DNA from: Paralithodes platypus | Taxonomy: Eukaryota; Arthropoda; Malacostraca; Decapoda; Lithodidae | Length of the DNA stretch: 64,000 nt | Assembly: GCA_032716605.1 (NCBI GenBank) | Contig: CM064502.1 | Location: 52,135,770 to 52,199,769 of the forward strand | Direction: 5' to 3' | Shown here: piece by piece, positions 47,661-58,792 of the stretch | Position numbering within the stretch: the stretch's first letter is position 1 | Layout of the letters: every line of letters starts with the position of its first letter | The notes under the pieces: model-generated | Told to the model about the DNA's origin: nothing | Database searches by the model: none | Seen by the model: only the letters and a program-made list of their open reading frames with translations | Made by a program: the position numbers and the translations under genes

Positions 47661-48684
47661 AGGGATGAGTACATCCTGATTTGGTATTATAGGGTGGAAT
47701 TCGTGCAGGTATGTGTTAGTGAGTGAATGATGCAGCCTATTGTGGAGTGTTAAACAGGTTGACAATGCTGCACGGTGGAGGGTGGAATGTAGCCAGATAT
47801 GCCTATCATTGGCTGCTACACATTATTTCCTGACGATGTGTAATAGTCTATAATTATGTGGGAAGGGTTGTATCTCAACGACCGTTATATTGTGAAAATA
47901 GTTACAACTATGTCCTTGTTTATATAATAGGAAAATTAAATATGTACTAGCTTTTGGAATATCTTAGAATGCAAAATGTAAATTGACAACGATTAGGAAC
48001 TATACTAATTGCATCATATATGCAGCCTTATTATCAAGTCCCTGATCGATCATCACTAACAGTCAACTAGTAAAACCAACTTTGAAGTCTTTGGTTTTAG
48101 CAAATATTGCATTTTTTCGTTTGTGTTCCATCAAATTAAACTATGTACTTGATATCCTTCATTATCAAAATTAGCCATGAATTCTTTATAACCAATTTTC
48201 GGTTTTTCTTAGTATACTGTAAGTTTCTCCATCCATTGTTATTTTATGATTTTTGTGAAAACTTAGATGTATTCACAGTAACATTGTGATATTAAAACAA
48301 ATACATGAGTAAGATATGTATCTTGTTATGCTGAATGATATGTTCATCTATATACCATAATTAACAGTGGTTGTAGCAAACTCAGAAGTGGCGTTGTATT
48401 CTCGAAAAATAATTATGTGTTAATGAATTAACTTAATACATTAATGACTTTACTCCTTAAAGTTAGCGAAGTTTGTGCTCACAGTACTTTTGTATACGGT
48501 GTATTATTCATACCATGCTTCACACTCGGTACACAACAGTTTACTGAATTCCAAAGAGAGTACCAGTGAACCCTATGTCCGTCTGACCCGACCTAACGAA
48601 TAACAGGGTCGTCATAGCTCAATAAAACATGGCAACCTTTGACGCCGACACGACAAGCTGACGGAACGTGTGACGGCGATTGTG
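47661..48684. other. Non-coding AT-rich stretch
   Basis: No element or frame recognised over about 1 kb. Confidence 0.5.
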
Positions 48685-48955
48685 ACGGCTGACGGGAGGC
48701 GGTGGTGGTATTGGTTGACAGGGGGTGGTGATGTAGGGGTTGACAGGGAGTGGTGGTGGTTGACAGGTAGTGGTGGTGGTGGTTGACAGGGGGTGGTGGT
48801 GGTTGAGGGGGGGGGGGGTGATGTAGGGGTTGACAGGGAGTGGTGGTGGTTGACAGGTAGTGGTGGTGGTGGTTGACAGGGGGTAGTGGTGGTGGTTGAC
48901 AGGGGGTAATGGTGGTGGTGGTTGACAGGGAGTAGTGGTGGTGGTTGACAAAGTG
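48685..48955 (+). repeat. GTGGTGGTTGACAGG tandem repeat
   Basis: Irregular 16-30 bp units of GGTGGTGGTTGACAGGGGG, with a longer ~95-bp block (GATGTAGGGGTTGACAGGGA...) duplicated at about 48730 and 48820. Confidence 0.9.
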
Positions 48956-49856
48956 ACCAAGTGATTAATTAATAGGAAATTATAACGAATAATTTGACGT
49001 ATTGGTGACATAGGGGTTAATAGTGGGTGATGATGAAAAGTGTTGTCAGGAGATCGTGGAGATTGACTACGTGATTGACAAAGGAACGTGAAAGATTGGT
49101 TGACATCAGCTAGTGAGAAGGGTTGGTGACGAATGGCTTGGTAAAGTTTCTGACATCATGGTGACGGAGATGGTGACAGGGGGCAGTGGTGTAGTGGAGC
49201 GATGGCGAAGAGTTTGACAGGACTAGGAAATCATGGTAGACAGTATTTCATCTTTGCACAAGCCCAGGGCAATTGAAATGATCTAGTTTAATTTAATATA
49301 GTCCAACTGACCTATCATGTTACATAATGCAACATAATTAATCCTTATTCAGCCTGTAAGACCTACGAAATTTAATCTTATCTAACTAAATTTCAATCTA
49401 CAGCTGACAGACTACATGAACTTACAAAAGTGTGTGAACATACCAAGCATCGTATTGATTAGGTATCTTGATGACATGCATGTATAATCAGACGACTGTA
49501 CAATCTAATGTATATGATGGTATATTAATCTTCGACACGCTAACCAATTATTAAAAGTATATTCAGGGTTACTCAATTGTTCTGTATTATATTTGTATGG
49601 ATAACTTTATGGCAGCCTTGTCTTAGACTATCCCTTTATTGTAATTTATGGTAACAATTATTGTACAAAATAGATACAGATACATTGATAAACAGGAAAA
49701 AAGCATAATAGTATAATCAGTTATAACAGAAAACAAACAAAGCAGAAGAGAAAATAGAAGATGACAGAACAACAATGAAAAGTAATAAGAGAAAAGGAGA
49801 AGACATAACAATAACACCATAAAAGGGGAGGATGCTACAATCAAACCGTCAGAATC
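48956..49856. other. Non-coding stretch
   Basis: TTGACA/GGTGACA words continue loosely to about 49220; beyond that nothing is recognised. Confidence 0.5.
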
Positions 49857-49989
49857 AAAGAGATTTACATAGATAAACTGACCACACAGACCTTACAATC
49901 CCAGCAAGGTGGTCAGGCCTTAATTCTAGTAGATATAGCTAACCCGAGAGTAAGGTATAGAGTGGAAGACAATTATAGCAGAGAAGAAC

Positions 49990-50024
<35 letters not shown>
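49857..50024 (-). repeat. Interspersed repeat H, copy 3, diverged
   Basis: CCACACAGACCTTACAATCC and AGGCCTTAATTCTAGTAGAT match H; a (GA)n array follows at 49994-50024. Confidence 0.78.
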
Positions 50025-50029
<5 letters not shown>

Positions 50030-50064
50030 AAAAGAAACAGAGATGAAAGGAAAAAACAGACACA

Positions 50065-50330
50065 CACACACAGGCCCGTCCTTCAGCGCATTTGGAAATC
50101 AGATTTTATACGGGCACTTTATAACCTGGGCGGTGAGTGACGCTGATAGAAGTCTAATTAGGAGGGAGCTCTGGTAAATAGCCCGGGGTGGTGGTGGGGG
50201 AGCTGGGTGGGGGAATGGGGAGGGGGTGGGGGGGGGGCGTAATTGTGTTTGGACGATCACCTGGTCATTATCGAACTGACAGGTAGCCGCCAGCTCTCTG
50301 TGTGTGGCTTGTGTGATGATGTGTGTGTCT
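50065..50330. other. GC-richer island, possible regulatory element
   Basis: Non-repetitive sequence with TCTAATTAGG (homeodomain-like), CACCTG (50258-50263) and CAGGTAG (50280-50286), split by a G-rich tract (50185-50238) and followed by a TGTG array. Motif matches are short and not proof. Confidence 0.25.
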
Positions 50331-51126
50331 GTATGTGTCTGTTTGTGACTGTGTGTGTGTGAGAGAGAGAGAGAGACAGACAGACTTATATTCATCTGGT
50401 GTTCAAGGTTGGGTGAGTTAGTATATCGTTTATTATATATTTAATATTTTCGTATTTTGCTAGGTACCATAATTAGTTTTTAGTTTATTCCTCTTTGTGA
50501 GCAGATTGATCATGATTTTATTTTTGCCCACTTCCTTCTGCTCAGATGTAATACTCTTTTTTACTTCCTCTCTTTGATATCCATTATTGTTTTTATTGTG
50601 ATTGTATAGTGCTTTGTTTCTATTGCATTGTATATTTATAATATGTGTCCGATGTTCTACTACAGTCAGTTACAGATATAACATTTTAATAGAACCATAT
50701 AGTACAATGCTTTAATATCACAAATGCTACACATTTGGCTTTAAAATGTCAAGGAATAAAATATTTGTTTGCATTAGTGCTGACGACTCGACCAAGTAAT
50801 TCACTGCTGATGCCACAATATTATGCACTTCGCATTTATTTTGTAGCGTCATATATATATCGTTTTCTAACCATTGTAAACATGGAAAATATATGTTCTT
50901 ATTCTGATATATGATTCTGAATCTCTTAATTTTTTCTACAAATATCATAATCTATATAGCTCCATGGAAACCGTACATTTAAATTTGGTTTTGGTGAAAA
51001 TTTTATTTCATTGGCATTTCATATCTCTAATTTAATGAAGTTGCTAAATGTGGGTCAAATCAATAATTCACACTATTTTAACGCATTAACATGCTAAGGT
51101 GTTCGAATACAGAGCCCTCAACAGCT
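50331..51126. other. Non-coding AT-rich stretch
   Basis: Short GT/GA at 50350-50385; otherwise nothing recognised. Confidence 0.5.
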
Positions 51127-51356
51127 TTTGTAAAGTTGGCCAAATAAGTGATGACGCGGCACCAGGTATATTTCGACCAATAATTGGTATCAGCACTATC
51201 CAAGCATTAATTCATCGTTTCGAGTGAGATATATAAACATGATCCTTTCTTTACACACCCTATTCAACATCTGACAGACATTAATACAGCACACAGCGAA
51301 CAAAACGTAATGACATCGGAGACACGACTTATTTGGCCAGCCGTACCAGGTGTATG
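51127..51356 (+). mobile_element. Family D MITE, copy D2
   Basis: Ends GTTGGCCAAATAAGTGATG and GACTTATTTGGCCAGC. The interior TAATTGGTATCAGCA...CATCTGACAGACATTAAT...CAGCACA matches D1 and D3. Both termini differ in the same way from D1 and D3. Confidence 0.82.
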
Positions 51357-51671
51357 TCTTGGCAATGCTACAAGCCACCATTACCATGAACCGTAACATT
51401 ATCATCACCATCAAATTCATTATCAGATCAAATCCAACTATCTAGGCCACCTTTACTACCTCCAATAGTACTAATCATAATTAACGTCATTATCACTACC
51501 CTCATCATCAAGCCGTACCACCACTTCCATTATCACTATGAAATCAGTCAAAATCTCCACCACTAGACGGCCACAACGGTCAGTGTTTATACAAGAAATA
51601 TCCATCACTACATTAGCACTATCACTATTACTACCATTATCAAAAAACACCTTCATCTATTAGAATTAGCA
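51357..51671. other. Low-complexity (ATC/ACC) stretch
   Basis: CATTATCAC/CACCATC-rich; no gene. Confidence 0.5.
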
Positions 51672-51825
51672 TTAAGTAACACCCCGTTCTTAACATTAAT
51701 CATCAATTACAAACCCCAATGCACTTGAATAAACTAATGAAAGCATATGGTCCTCCCGGGATTCGAACTCGGAACACCACACCCAGAACATAAGCATCTA
51801 AACCATTACACCACCACCACAGTCA
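51672..51825 (-). mobile_element. tRNA-derived SINE-like element G6
   Basis: Minus-strand A-box TGGTGTAATGGTTTAGATGC, B-box GAGTTCGAATCCCGGGAGG, and the same tail as G4 ending at GTTACTTAA. The ends of the tail suggest a TTAA-rich junction. Confidence 0.83.
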
Positions 51826-52117
51826 CACTAATACCACCACAGTCATATCTCTCTCTCACAATTACCTTCAACACCGTAATCATACCACCTTCACCTACCA
51901 TCATTTTCATTCACATAGCGCCTATAACGTACCCTACTTCAAAACACCACCACAATCAACACCACCAATAGCACCACCCAAGATGATTTAGCCACATCTA
52001 TGACCGTATACACCCTGGCCGTAGTGTGATAATAGCGATAGCCTAAACAATACACCATCACTATCATACAATCATGACCCACCACCTCTACTATTATCCC
52101 CATATCATACTTCCCAT
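51826..52117. other. CAC/ACC-rich low-complexity stretch
   Basis: ACCACCAC-rich sequence; no gene. Confidence 0.55.
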
Positions 52118-52320
52118 CAGTGTTGCCATTTAGCTACTTTCTCGCTAGATTTGAGGAATTTACTTCGATCTAGAGGCAAGTTTCTACATCTAGCGACATG
52201 AATTCTAGCGATATTCGGGTATTTTGAGTCATTTTAGAGCGATTTTGTAGAGATTGTGGCATTATTCTAGCGATTTTCGGCATTTACATACTATGTAGCG
52301 AACTTGATTTGATAACCCTG
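52118..52320 (+). mobile_element. hAT-like MITE, family I copy 2
   Basis: CAGTGTTGCCATTTAGC to TTTGATAACCCTG, 203 bp, homologous to 40897-41163. Flanks CTTCCCAT (52110-52117) and CTCCCCAT (52321-52328) match at 7 of 8 positions, supporting an 8-bp target duplication. Confidence 0.8.
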
Positions 52321-53035
52321 CTCCCCATATCATACCACCCACACCATAATACCTGTACTAACGCTGCATCACACCGACACCACAGCCATCACCACCCATC
52401 ACTATCATACAATCATCACCTACCACCTCTACTACTATCACCACCTCCACAGCAATAATACCAGCCTCCTTCCTTCCCCATTTCACACACCCACACCACA
52501 ACACCAGTACTACCGCTACATCACACCAACACCACCCATCCCCATATCACACCACCCACACCGCCACACCAGTACTACCGCTACACCACAGCCAACACCA
52601 CAGTTAACACCACCCATCACCATCACTATCATACAATCATCACCCACCACTTCTACTACTATCCCAACCTCCAAAGCAATAATACCAGCTTCCTTTCCTC
52701 CCCATATCACACCACCCACACCAGTACTACCGCTACATCACACCAACACCACATCCAACACCACCACTATCACTATCATACAATCATCATCGACCTCTAC
52801 TATTATCCCCACATAATACTTCCCATATCAACACCACCTCTACTATTACCCCCATATCACACCACCCGCCAGTACTACCGCTACATCACACCCACACCAC
52901 AGCCAACACCACCCACACCGCCACACCAGTACTACCGCTACATCACACCCACACCACAGCCAACACCACCCACACCGCCACACCAGTACTACCGCTACAC
53001 CACATCCAACACCAATCCTCCTGATCTGGCCACCC
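52321..53035. repeat. CACCAGTACTACCGCTACATC complex tandem repeat
   Basis: Irregular array of ACACCAGTACTACCGCTACA and CAACACCACCCATCAC phrases. Nested duplications of about 60 bp (near 52867-52990) and about 180-190 bp (around 52430-52760). Minus-strand Val/Cys/Trp frames are artefacts. Confidence 0.85.
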
Positions 53036-53178
53036 ATCTGACTGGGAACGTATCACCCCTCGGCCGTAGTGTGTGAGATAGTGTCAGCATGAACTAGAGC
53101 CCCAGACCCCACCAGCACATACTAAGCAGCCCGCCAGGAGAGAGCTCTACAAGTGTGGGGGGGGGGGACACCACCAAC

Positions 53179-53543
53179 TTAAGGGGAGATGGCACCTTTT
53201 TCTGGTCCCCCTTCTTCCTCATGTTTAGCCCCATGGGTTTTCAGATGTTATGATGTTTAGTCTATTAGTTTGGCGATTTTAAGACCTTTCGCCCCATTTC
53301 TGTGTCAATATTGAGACTTGTGTCATTTTGGTGTCGATTTTTTCCTGACGAGTGATAGGGAGCCTGTAATCTAAGAGAAACCGGCCTTCGGCCAAAACAT
53401 TTATATATCGAAAAATGTACAAACTAATCTTGAAAGAGGGTCTTGGGCGGGTGTTTTTTAAGCTTGATGAAGGTCTAGGGAGGAACTAATAAAATAATAA
53501 ACACACATAAATGAGCAAATATTATCGACCCATTTCCCCTTAA
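53179..53543 (+). mobile_element. Family A (long form) MITE, copy A20
   Basis: TTAAGGGGAGATGGCACC to CCATTTCCCCTTAA. Core decayed to GACGAGTGATAGGGAGCC; hairpins recognisable. Confidence 0.91.
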
Positions 53544-53725
53544 TTCCTCTCACACCAACAGCAGTAGCCATATTGCCTACCTTAAGCTTACACTGATCAC
53601 AACATAGCTATCCAAACTAAATTGTTAACTATGGCTTGACTTGTTTTACTAACTGTCCAGTAGAAGTCAAAACTTTGTGTTCTGCGTTTTTCGACTTCCG
53701 TGCACATTTATGTTAACCCCTGTAA

Positions 53726-55000
53726 TTTTTTTTTTTTTTTTTAAGAGACAATGAACGGAGGAAGGAAAAACACAGATAAAACAAAAAGGTCCATGTGCCT
53801 AAAGGCATCCTCCATTCATAAAATGTTTGTAACAACTGGATTTAAACTTTTGTAGATTGTAAGTTTGTGGAAAGCAACTCGAGGGAAGTGAATTCCAAAG
53901 AGTAGTAGTTCTAGGGATAAATGAATTTTGATAAGCAGAAGTTCTGCATTGTGGAGGAGAAAGTGTAAATTCATGGGCGCTCTCAGATGCCCTAGTTCTA
54001 CGGGGAAAGATGTGGAGAGGCGGCACAATTGAAGCAAGTTCCTCGGAACAATTGCTGTGAAAATATCTGTAGAATAATGCAAGGGATGCAACGTTTCTTC
54101 GTATGGATTATGTAGGAAGGTCCTGTGTGATTGCAGGGTTATTGATTAATCTAATAGCTTTATTTTGAATTTTGTCCAACTGCCTCAATGCAACCACTCC
54201 ACTTCCACTCCACAGAGGTGAACAGTAATCCATCTGAGAACGCACATGACTTCTATATATTACGGCCAACTGCTCGTCAGTGAAGAATTCTCGAACTCTG
54301 TACAGGAGTCCCAGTTTTTTAGAGGCATTCTTAGCAATGCTTCTAACATAATGTGTCCAGCTCAAGTTAGTAGTTAATGTTACACCGAGAATGTCAATAC
54401 TAGGGGAAGTGGGAATATTTACATCATTAAATAATATATGGGAGTCAGTGAGATTCTGTTGGTTAGAAAATTGAATGTACTTGGTTTTCTGTGCATTAAA
54501 GGAAACTAGATTCTTTTGTCCCCATTCATTAATTCTAGAAAGGTCCTGGTTCAGAGAAATTGCAGTGTTTATTTTTGAATTTATAAGATCGGGTTGGGTG
54601 AAAGAATTGGTAAATGTGAAGGAACTGTGGAGCGTTGAGTCATCTGCGTAGGAATGTATTGGATTATGAGTGGTAGATATGAGATCATTGATATGAATGA
54701 GGAACAGAGTTGGGGCCAAAACTGATCCCTGGGGAACACCAGCATTTATTGAGTGAAATTGAGAATAAAGGCCATCTACCATTACACGTATTTGTCTGTT
54801 ATGAAGATAAGAAGAAATTAGTGGAACTAATGATGCAAGGCCATAGTGTGACATCTTCGACAATAAGGATTGATGCCAGACTCTATCAAATGCCTTTGAT
54901 ATATCCAGTGCTATTGTATGTGTTTCACCATGTTGGTCTGTAGCTTGGTTGATTTGATGAGTAAGAAGGCAAAGAATGTCTGCAGTTGATGAGACGACTA
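53726..55000 (-). mobile_element. 5'-truncated non-LTR retrotransposon (LINE)
   Basis: The minus-strand copy starts abruptly inside the reverse transcriptase domain (about 54998) and ends in a poly-A tail (poly-T 53726-53742 on the plus strand). A 5' truncation plus a poly-A end is the usual product of target-primed reverse transcription. Motifs suggest the CR1/jockey group of arthropod LINEs; the clade is not settled. No endonuclease domain and no convincing target duplication are visible. Confidence 0.88.
53799..54998 (-). pseudogene. LINE reverse transcriptase, C-terminal part, one internal stop
   Basis: RNA-templated DNA polymerase of a non-LTR element. Reading on the minus strand: an ...SSTADILCLL segment, motif A region LDISKAFDRVWH (about 54873-54908), then AGVPQGSVLAPTLFLIHIND (about 54683-54745), catalytic YADD (54639-54650), thumb (LGLLYRVREFFTDEQLAVIY), and a C-terminal tail ending SFIPRTTTLWNSLPS and LQKFKSS before the natural TAG at 53799-53801. 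A TAA at 54108-54110 interrupts the frame; the reading frame is otherwise kept to the end, so this is one nonsense change in a young copy. Upstream, a TAA at 55002-55004 and loss of similarity mark the truncation point. The catalytic residues are intact but the copy cannot make a whole enzyme. Confidence 0.9.
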
Positions 55001-55261
55001 TTTATTTAATTTGTCAGTGGGAGATTAATAATGAATGATTGTGCTAACACTTGTGAGTCTGAAAAGTCCTTCTAAAAATGAATACAATCATCTTGGGGTA
55101 GCTACCACTAAAATCAATATTTAAGTAATCGGATTAGGAGAGTTAATTTTTCAGCAAAGCTAATTTAAATCTATATATGGACATATATCGATGCATCATC
55201 CTATTAAATGCCCTTAGCACTTCGACATCACTTGTTTGGATGTTGATATTTGTTATAGCAA

Positions 55262-55476
55262 TGAACCCGTTCAGTACCGGTGTTATCCTTTAATTATATT
55301 ATGGCAGTAATTAGACGATTTTATTCAGCTTAGGAAGTACCTCTAGCAATACTAAGGCTTACAACTATCTCAACCAACTATTTTAACGGCCACATGTCCT
55401 TCTTAAGCTGCATTATATCGTTTATATATAGCTAGAATGAAATATAGCACACGTCGCTGGTGCTCAAAGGGTTAAC
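55262..55476 (-). mobile_element. Family C MITE, copy C6
   Basis: Left end (TGAA)CCCGTTCAGTACCGG and right end TGCTCAAAGGGTTAA. Internal TTAGACGATTTTATTCAGC, ACTATCTCAACCAACTA and GTCCTTCTTAAGCTGCAT are shared with C1, C4 and C7. Confidence 0.8.
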
Positions 55477-55537
55477 ATTTACAAGGAATATAATACTGTA
55501 AGACACCCTGAACGAGCTATACATGTCGTCAATAAAG

Positions 55538-55745
55538 CCAGCGTCACACGAGCGATTTTTCCGGCGATTTTCGATGAACAAGTTTTTTCTCGTAATATTT
55601 TGAGGCCTTTTCACATCGGCATTGGAAACTAGACTGAAGGTAGATTATATAAGGTGGCTGAATTTTGATATAACTGAGATTTTGAAGCTGCCAGACTACA
55701 ATTACTCGTAAAAACTGACGGAAAAAGCGCTCGTGTGACACCTCC
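55538..55745 (+). mobile_element. Family F MITE, copy F1
   Basis: Ends CAGCGTCACACGAGCGATTT and AAGCGCTCGTGTGACACC form a ~25-bp imperfect inverted repeat (TTTTTCCGGCG and TGACGGAAAAA continue it). About 205 bp, no coding. A diverged copy is at 34848-35052. Confidence 0.78.
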
Positions 55746-56166
55746 TTAATTCAGTTCGGGGGATTCTTCCTATAGAAGGTACTGACGTCGTAGGACTGTT
55801 TGTAGCGACACCTGTATAGTGGTGGCCGGGACAGGTTGGCTTTTGTCTCGCAGGGATAAGATATTAGCTGGCAGATTGGTCAGGTTTATAGGCACACAGA
55901 CATAGACACGTAGATACACACACAAACGCATACATAATCACACACACATACATACATACACACTCAGGCACATGTACATAAATACATACACAGCTTGAGT
56001 AGTCTTGTTCCCTTTTGTTCATAGATATTTATGTGAGGATAAAATGCACCGACATTACCTTATGCATTAGCCCTTTGCCTTTAGTACATCTCCCCATGCT
56101 TTGTAAAAATAGGGACATTATGGACCAGTTCTTTCAAAATGTGAGTATTAAGACGGGTTCCTAATC
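55746..56166. other. Non-coding stretch
   Basis: Loose (CA)n/(CATA)n at 55880-55990; nothing else recognised. Confidence 0.55.
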
Positions 56167-56538
56167 TTAAGGGGAGATGGGCTGTTTTTTTGGTCGATTA
56201 ATTCATGTATTCCTTTATTTCTTAGTTTCCTCGCTAGACCTCCATCAAGCTTAGAAAAATACCTCTTAGACCCCCTTTCAAGTTAAATTTGTACATTTTT
56301 CGGTAGAAAACAAATCCCGGCCAAAGGCCAGTTCTTCTTAAAATGTTAGGCTCGCTATCGCTTGCCAGGAACAAATCGACCTCTAAATGGCACACAAAGG
56401 TCTTAAAATTGACATATAAATGGAGCGAAAGGAGTTAAAATCGCCAAACTAATGGACCAAACGTCTTATAATCTCAAAACAAATGGTACTTAACACGAGT
56501 GAGAAAGGGAACCAGAAAAACGACCAATCTCCCCTTAA
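56167..56538 (-). mobile_element. Family A (long form) MITE, copy A21
   Basis: TTAAGGGGAGATGGGCTG to GACCAATCTCCCCTTAA, 372 bp, complete. Core GGCTCGCTATCGCTTGCC. Confidence 0.94.
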
Positions 56539-56941
56539 TATAAAGGCTGGCACTAATAATTTATTGAATATTTATTTTTATGCGTATTGGTCTTTGTGTT
56601 TAATATGAAGTACAAACACGTATGTTCTTAATTACAATTAATATTTACATCAAGACTGGATTATGCTAGCCCTGTTAGCATTTGTATTCAAATAGATCCT
56701 TACTTAATTGAACAAAATCGTTTGACGGCGCCTAATGTAATTGTCTCCATCAGTAACCATTGGTAACCGATACTAGTTTTCTTTGTTTTTTAATTGAATA
56801 GTCTTCTCAGTTCTCTGAGGGTGAAGTTCATATAAATAAAATACTTCAATTAGAAGGGTTTGTAGTCTCGTAATCGCGTGTACACCATTTTCATACGGCA
56901 TATCCTGTGTATTACATCACATGGAACTGGAATCCAAGCAA
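56539..56941. other. Non-coding AT-rich stretch
   Basis: Nothing recognised. Confidence 0.5.
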
Positions 56942-57310
56942 TTAAGGAGGGATGGTTCACCTATTGGTCAAACTTTTTCATGTATTCATTGTTTGTCTAA
57001 TTTCCTCCCTAGACCTCCATTAAACTTAAAAACAAACATCCATTAGATCTCCCTTCTAGATGATTAATTTGTCAATTTTTCGGTATATAAATGTCCCGAC
57101 CTTCCAAAATTACAGGCTCACTATCGTTCCCTGAAGAAGAAGAAAGTAGACACCTAAATAGAACGAAAGGTGTTAATTTTGACAAAGATGCGAGGCGAAA
57201 GATCTAAAAATCGACAAACTAATGGGACAAACATCTTAAATTCTGAAAAATAATTGGGCTAAACATGAGGGTGAACGGGATCTAGAAAAAAACAATTCAT
57301 CTACCCTTAA
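56942..57310 (-). mobile_element. Family A (long form) MITE, copy A22, old
   Basis: TTAAGGAGGGATGGTTC to AATTCATCTACCCTTAA. The GC hairpin is mostly deleted (GTCCCGACCTTCC) and the core decayed to GGCTCACTATCGTTCCC; other segments align. It is the most diverged full-length A copy. Confidence 0.85.
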
Positions 57311-57405
57311 TAAAAGCCTACGCTCAACAGAATACGCTGTGAACTCCCCAAGCACCCTCTCCCCACCCTTCCTGCCGTAGTATACAATGTGTGACCTATC
57401 AGAAA

Positions 57406-57516
57406 CAGGGGACTGGGGTTCTTGCAGAGAGGCTCCGGTCCTGACGCTATTCTTGACTTACAGTGTGCTGGCTTAATAATCCAATAGGGTTGATAGCCTC
57501 TGAAGTCCCATTTTAA
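57406..57516 (-). repeat. Interspersed repeat E, copy 3, interrupted by A23
   Basis: GGGGACTGGGGTTCTTGCAG...TTACAGTGTGCTGGCTTAAT...GATAGCCTCTGAAGTCCC is the complement of 19621-19740. It ends at the TTAA where A23 begins; the other copies read through that TTAA. Confidence 0.83.
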
Positions 57517-57837
57517 GGGGAGGTTTTTAGTCTGTTCTCTATACCTCCATCAAGCTTAAAATTACCCCCCCTAGACCCCCTTTCAAGATAAATGTGTACA
57601 TTTTTCGGTAGAAAAATGTCCTGGCCGAAGGCCAGTTCCTCTTAAATTACAGGCTCGCTATCGCTCGCCAGGGAAAAATCAACACCTAAATCTTTAAAAT
57701 TGACAGAAATGGGGCGAAAGATCTTAAAATCGACAAACTAATGGGGCAAACATCTTAAAATCTCAAAAGCAATGGGGCTAAACATGAGGGAGAAAGGGGT
57801 CAAGAAAAAAATCCCTCAAGTGGATATCTCCCCTTAA
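57513..57837 (-). mobile_element. Family A (short form) MITE, copy A23, inserted in repeat E
   Basis: TTAAGGGGAGGTTTTTAG to GATATCTCCCCTTAA, 325 bp. The core and hairpins are near consensus, so it is relatively young. Confidence 0.95.
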
Positions 57838-57959
57838 ATGTAAATGTATCCCCCTTGGATAATGAGCCAACAATATGCGATGCACAAAATATCCTCTAGA
57901 CCCAAAATGTACCAGCCTGGAAGAAAAACTAACAGCTACATTAATTACTCAAGAACCTA

Positions 57960-58180
57960 CTGTACAATCGCGCTAATAAGTGATGTCTCGGCACCAAGTA
58001 TGTTTTGATCAATAATTGGTATCAGCAATATATAATCTTCATTTCTTCATATCGAGTGAAATATACACACACATGATCCTACACTTACCCACCCTATGCA
58101 ACATCTGACAGACATTAAGACAGCACAGAGCCAGCCAAACGTAATGACAGCTGGGACATGACTTATTAGCGCACCGTACA
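57960..58180 (+). mobile_element. Family D MITE, copy D3
   Basis: TGTACAATCGCGCTAATAAG... and ...CTTATTAGCGCACCGTACA give the longest visible D terminal repeat (about 27 bp, imperfect). Confidence 0.84.
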
Positions 58181-58186
58181 ATAACT

Positions 58187-58210
58187 TTAAAAAAAAAAAA
58201 AAAAAAAAAA
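58187..58210. repeat. Poly-A run
   Basis: About 23 A, a few bases after D3. No retroelement body is recognised upstream. Confidence 0.9.
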
Positions 58211-58306
58211 TGTGGATTGTAAAAGATGTGCGTTCATAATTATGTACTAACTACGGTAATCATAAATTAATATTTATATATTGATATTATGTTCTAATTA
58301 GTACAC

Positions 58307-58632
58307 TTAAGGGGAGGTATTTAGTTTGTTCCCTAGACCTCCATCAAGCTAAAAATTACACCCCCTTGAGTCCCTTTCAAGATAAATTTGTACATTTTTC
58401 GGTAGAAAAATGTCCCGGCCGAAGGCCGGTTCCTCTTAAATTACAGGCTCGCTATCGCTCGCCAGGATAAAATCGACACCTGAATTGCACGAAAGGTCTT
58501 AATATGGGGTGAAAGTTCTTAAAATCGCTAAACTAATGGGGCAAACGTTTCATAATATCAAAAGCAATGGGGCTAAACATGAGGGAGAAAGGGGTCAAGA
58601 CAAAAATCCCTCAAGTGGAGATCTCCCCTTAA
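58307..58632 (-). mobile_element. Family A (short form) MITE, copy A24
   Basis: TTAAGGGGAGGTATTTAG to GAGATCTCCCCTTAA, 326 bp; sister of A16. GC hairpin and core are perfect. Confidence 0.95.
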
Positions 58633-58792
58633 ACGATTGAAATCCTTATTATGTAGCTCATCTGTGTTACATTTGGGCAAACAATTTATGGAGCATATAT
58701 TGTTTTCAAGACCCAAGATATAGCCCCCTGGAGAATGAGAGCCTCTTCTTTAGGTTGAATGTACCCTCCTCCTCCTCCTCCTCCTCCCTCCA

